Below, piece by piece: positions 62,303 through 64,000 of a DNA stretch of 64,000 nt. Position 1 is the first letter of the stretch; each line of letters starts with the position of its first letter. Origin of the DNA: CAXMQZ01 sp963707075 (lineage in GTDB: Bacteria > Acidobacteriota > Thermoanaerobaculia > Multivoradales > JAHEKO01); contig CAVPOX010000002.1 in the NCBI GenBank assembly GCA_963707075.1, positions 682,001 to 746,000 on the forward strand, read 5' to 3'. The position numbers were made by a program, and so were the translations under genes. Below the pieces are notes generated by a model, which had not been told where the DNA came from, ran no database searches, and was given only the letters and a program-made list of their open reading frames with translations.

Positions 62303-64000
62303 CTACAGCGAGTCGGCGACGAGCTCGGCAACGTCTTTGACCTTGAGCGACTCTTCCTTGCCTTCGACCTTGACGCCGTCATCCATCATGATCATGCAGA
62401 ACGAGCAGGCCGTCGCCACGGTGTCAGCGCCGGTCGCAGCGGCTTGCCGCACCCGGTTGAGGTTCATCCGGTCCGTTTCGTCAGCCATCTCGTACCACAT
62501 GTTGCCGCCCCCGGCACCGCAGCAGAAGCTGTTCTCGCGGGCCTGCTCCATCTCCACGAACCCGCCTTTTGCGGCCACGGCCTGGCGAATCAGCTCGCGG
62601 GGAGACTCGTACTGGTCGTGGTACCGACCGAGGTAGCAGGGGTCGTGGAAGGTGACCTTGCCCGCGCCGTTGCCGCCCCCCTTCAGCTTCAGCTTGCCGC
62701 TGGCGATCAGCTCACCGATGAACTGCGAATGGTGAACGACCTCGTAGTTTCCGGCGAAGTCCCTGTACTCCGTCCCGATGGTGTGCATACAGTGCGGACA
62801 GGGCGTGACGATGCGGTCGAATTCATACTGGTCGAGCGTCTCGATGTTCTGCATGGCGAGGGTCTCGAAGAGATATTCCTCACCCAGGCGGCGCGCCGAA
62901 TCTCCGTTGCAGGTCTCTTCATCGCCGAGCACTGCGAAGTCGACACCTGCGGCCTGCAGGATCTTGACGAACGCGCGGGCGATCTCCTGGTTCCGGGGAT
63001 CGTAGGAGCCAGCACAGCCGACCCAGTAGAGGACGTCGGCCTTCTTCTTCTCCGACATGATCGGTAGATCGAGGCCAGCCTCGCTCGCCCATTTCATGCG
63101 GTCACCTTGTGCGAGTGCCCAGGGATTGCCCCGATTCGTCATGCCCTCGAGCGCTTCGGCGGCTTTGTCCGGCGGCTGCCCTTCGGAGAGCACCAGATAA
63201 CGCCGCATGTCCGTGAAGGTCGGCACGTGGTCGATCAGCACCGGGCAAGCGTTGATACAGGCTCCACAGGTGGTGCACGACCAGAGCTCGTCGAGCTGGA
63301 TTCGCCCCCCGACAAGATCCTCCGTCGCTTCTTTCTGCCGAATCGTACGGTCGTAGAGATCCTGACGGATATCGGTGATCAGCTTCATCGGCGACAGCGG
63401 TCGGCCAGTCGCATAGGCGGGGCAGACCGTCGTGCAGCGGGCGCATTCGGTACACGAGACCGAATCGAGCAGCTGCTTCCAGGTGAACTCATCGGCCTGA
63501 TGGGCTCCGAGCGTGATGGCATCGAAGTCGGCCTCCGGGTCGTCCATCAACTGACTCACATGCATCGGCCGCACGAGGCCCCGTTTTGGGCGATCGGTCA
63601 GGGCCACGTTCACGATCACCGCGATGACATGGAACATCTTGGTCAGTGGAATCAGGGCGATAAAGGCGAGCGACGTGATGGCGTGCCCCCACCAGACGCT
63701 GCGCTCTACCGCCGCCCAGGTTTCGATCGAGGCCATGCGGGACAGGGGATAACCGACAAACGAAAAGGCGGCGGTGGGTGGCTTTTGAATTCCCAGGCGC
63801 GCAGCCTCGGCCAGGAATCCGCCAATCACCAGGATCAGGAGGAACAGCAGGATTCCGGTGTCGGCGAAGAGATTCCCCCGACCCGAGAACCCGCTCTGGG
63901 GCAACGCCTCTGGCTTGGTGAGGTGCCGCCGCCATAGCGCCAGGACAAGGCCAACAAATAGCAGGACACCCCCCAGATCGTTGAGCGCTGCGAACCAGGG
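62303..64000 (-). CDS. Membrane Fe-S oxidoreductase, EtfD/EMO-like (ETF:menaquinone oxidoreductase type), 5' end outside the window
   Basis: The frame is open to the window edge, and the text upstream of the first internal start is also a hydrophobic helix, so the N-terminus is missing; at least 565 residues are seen. Residues near the edge form NarI-like membrane helices. Then come two 4Fe-4S motifs (CTECARCTTVCP and CTTCGACINACP) and two CCG domains (VGCAGSYDP and CCGAGGGNMW, plus a PCPHCMHT region). This order is that of EtfD/EMO proteins, which pass electrons from ETF to menaquinone, and of related heterodisulfide-reductase-like enzymes. Neighbouring etfAB genes, if any, would lie beyond the edge. 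Confidence 0.85.
   Translation of the reverse strand, partial: PWFAALNDLGGVLLFVGLVLALWRRHLTKPEALPQSGFSGRGNLFADTGILLFLLILVIGGFLAEAARLGIQKPPTAAFSFVGYPLSRMASIETWAAVERSVWWGHAITSLAFIALIPLTKMFHVIAVIVNVALTDRPKRGLVRPMHVSQLMDDPEADFDAITLGAHQADEFTWKQLLDSVSCTECARCTTVCPAYATGRPLSPMKLITDIRQDLYDRTIRQKEATEDLVGGRIQLDELWSCTTCGACINACPVLIDHVPTFTDMRRYLVLSEGQPPDKAAEALEGMTNRGNPWALAQGDRMKWASEAGLDLPIMSEKKKADVLYWVGCAGSYDPRNQEIARAFVKILQAAGVDFAVLGDEETCNGDSARRLGEEYLFETLAMQNIETLDQYEFDRIVTPCPHCMHTIGTEYRDFAGNYEVVHHSQFIGELIASGKLKLKGGGNGAGKVTFHDPCYLGRYHDQYESPRELIRQAVAAKGGFVEMEQARENSFCCGAGGGNMWYEMADETDRMNLNRVRQAAATGADTVATACSFCMIMMDDGVKVEGKEESLKVKDVAELVADSL

Noticed and set aside
1..64000. CRISPR arrays, tRNA, rRNA, insertion sequences or prophage genes
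   Set aside because: I looked for regular short repeats, tRNA-like clover motifs, transposase motifs and phage genes and saw none. Gaps between genes are mostly under 250 bases.

Overview
The window is GC-rich, densely coded bacterial chromosome, most likely from an Acidobacteriota member (perhaps Thermoanaerobaculia-like). The grounds are inference: four Hanks-type Ser/Thr kinases with TolB-like, TPR or propeller C-termini, many TPR proteins, a hopanoid locus and a mevalonate locus, and a Gram-negative envelope (TonB receptor, Tat and lipoprotein signals). No rRNA, tRNA, CRISPR array or insertion sequence was seen.

Region 1 (1-11842, minus strand) looks like an envelope phosphorylation locus. 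In transcription order it holds a small RRM protein, two tandem 950-residue nucleotide-transporter-like (NTT/Tlc) proteins with HEAT repeats, a stand-alone cyclic-nucleotide-binding domain, an exported calcineurin-like phosphatase fused to an atypical (FAM20/HipA/PI4K-like) kinase domain, a stand-alone exported kinase of the same family, and a membrane SpoIIE-type phosphatase cut by the window edge. A third exported kinase paralogue sits at 22896-23741. A DUF2252 kinase-fold lipoprotein lies at 14591-15805.

Region 2 (12028-25381) carries three Ser/Thr kinases, a secreted propeller protein, an acyl-CoA dehydrogenase on the plus strand, the third exported kinase and a secreted alpha/beta hydrolase.

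Region 3 (25395-38862, minus strand) is a nearly gapless run of 12 genes that leads from HMG-CoA to side-chain-modified hopanoids: squalene-hopene cyclase, HpnH, HpnA, HpnG, a secreted phosphatase/phosphodiesterase, FPP-type prenyl synthase, type 2 IPP isomerase, HMG-CoA reductase, mevalonate kinase, a decarboxylase, isopentenyl phosphate kinase and squalene synthase. There is no phosphomevalonate kinase. The decarboxylase lacks the usual Lys after its YWG motif, so the locus fits the alternative (phosphomevalonate decarboxylase plus IPK) mevalonate route.

Region 4 (39104-52940) holds a TPR protein, the GTPase YchF, a metal-type TonB receptor with a small Cys/His secreted partner, a membrane TPR protein, a multicopper oxidase broken by three single-base frameshifts, a tandem two-domain cyclase-family hydrolase, a sodium:solute symporter with a small membrane partner, and an M20 peptidase broken by one frameshift.

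Region 5 (53008-64000) holds a fourth kinase with an extracytoplasmic propeller. It is followed by a plus-strand series of amino-acid-type enzymes (Glu/Leu dehydrogenase, nitroreductase, fold-II PLP enzyme, homocitrate-synthase-like enzyme, methyltransferase, ornithine-cyclodeaminase-like dehydrogenase) whose joint product is unknown, then a TrhA/hemolysin III protein. The window ends in a membrane Fe-S oxidoreductase resembling ETF:menaquinone oxidoreductase, cut by the window edge.
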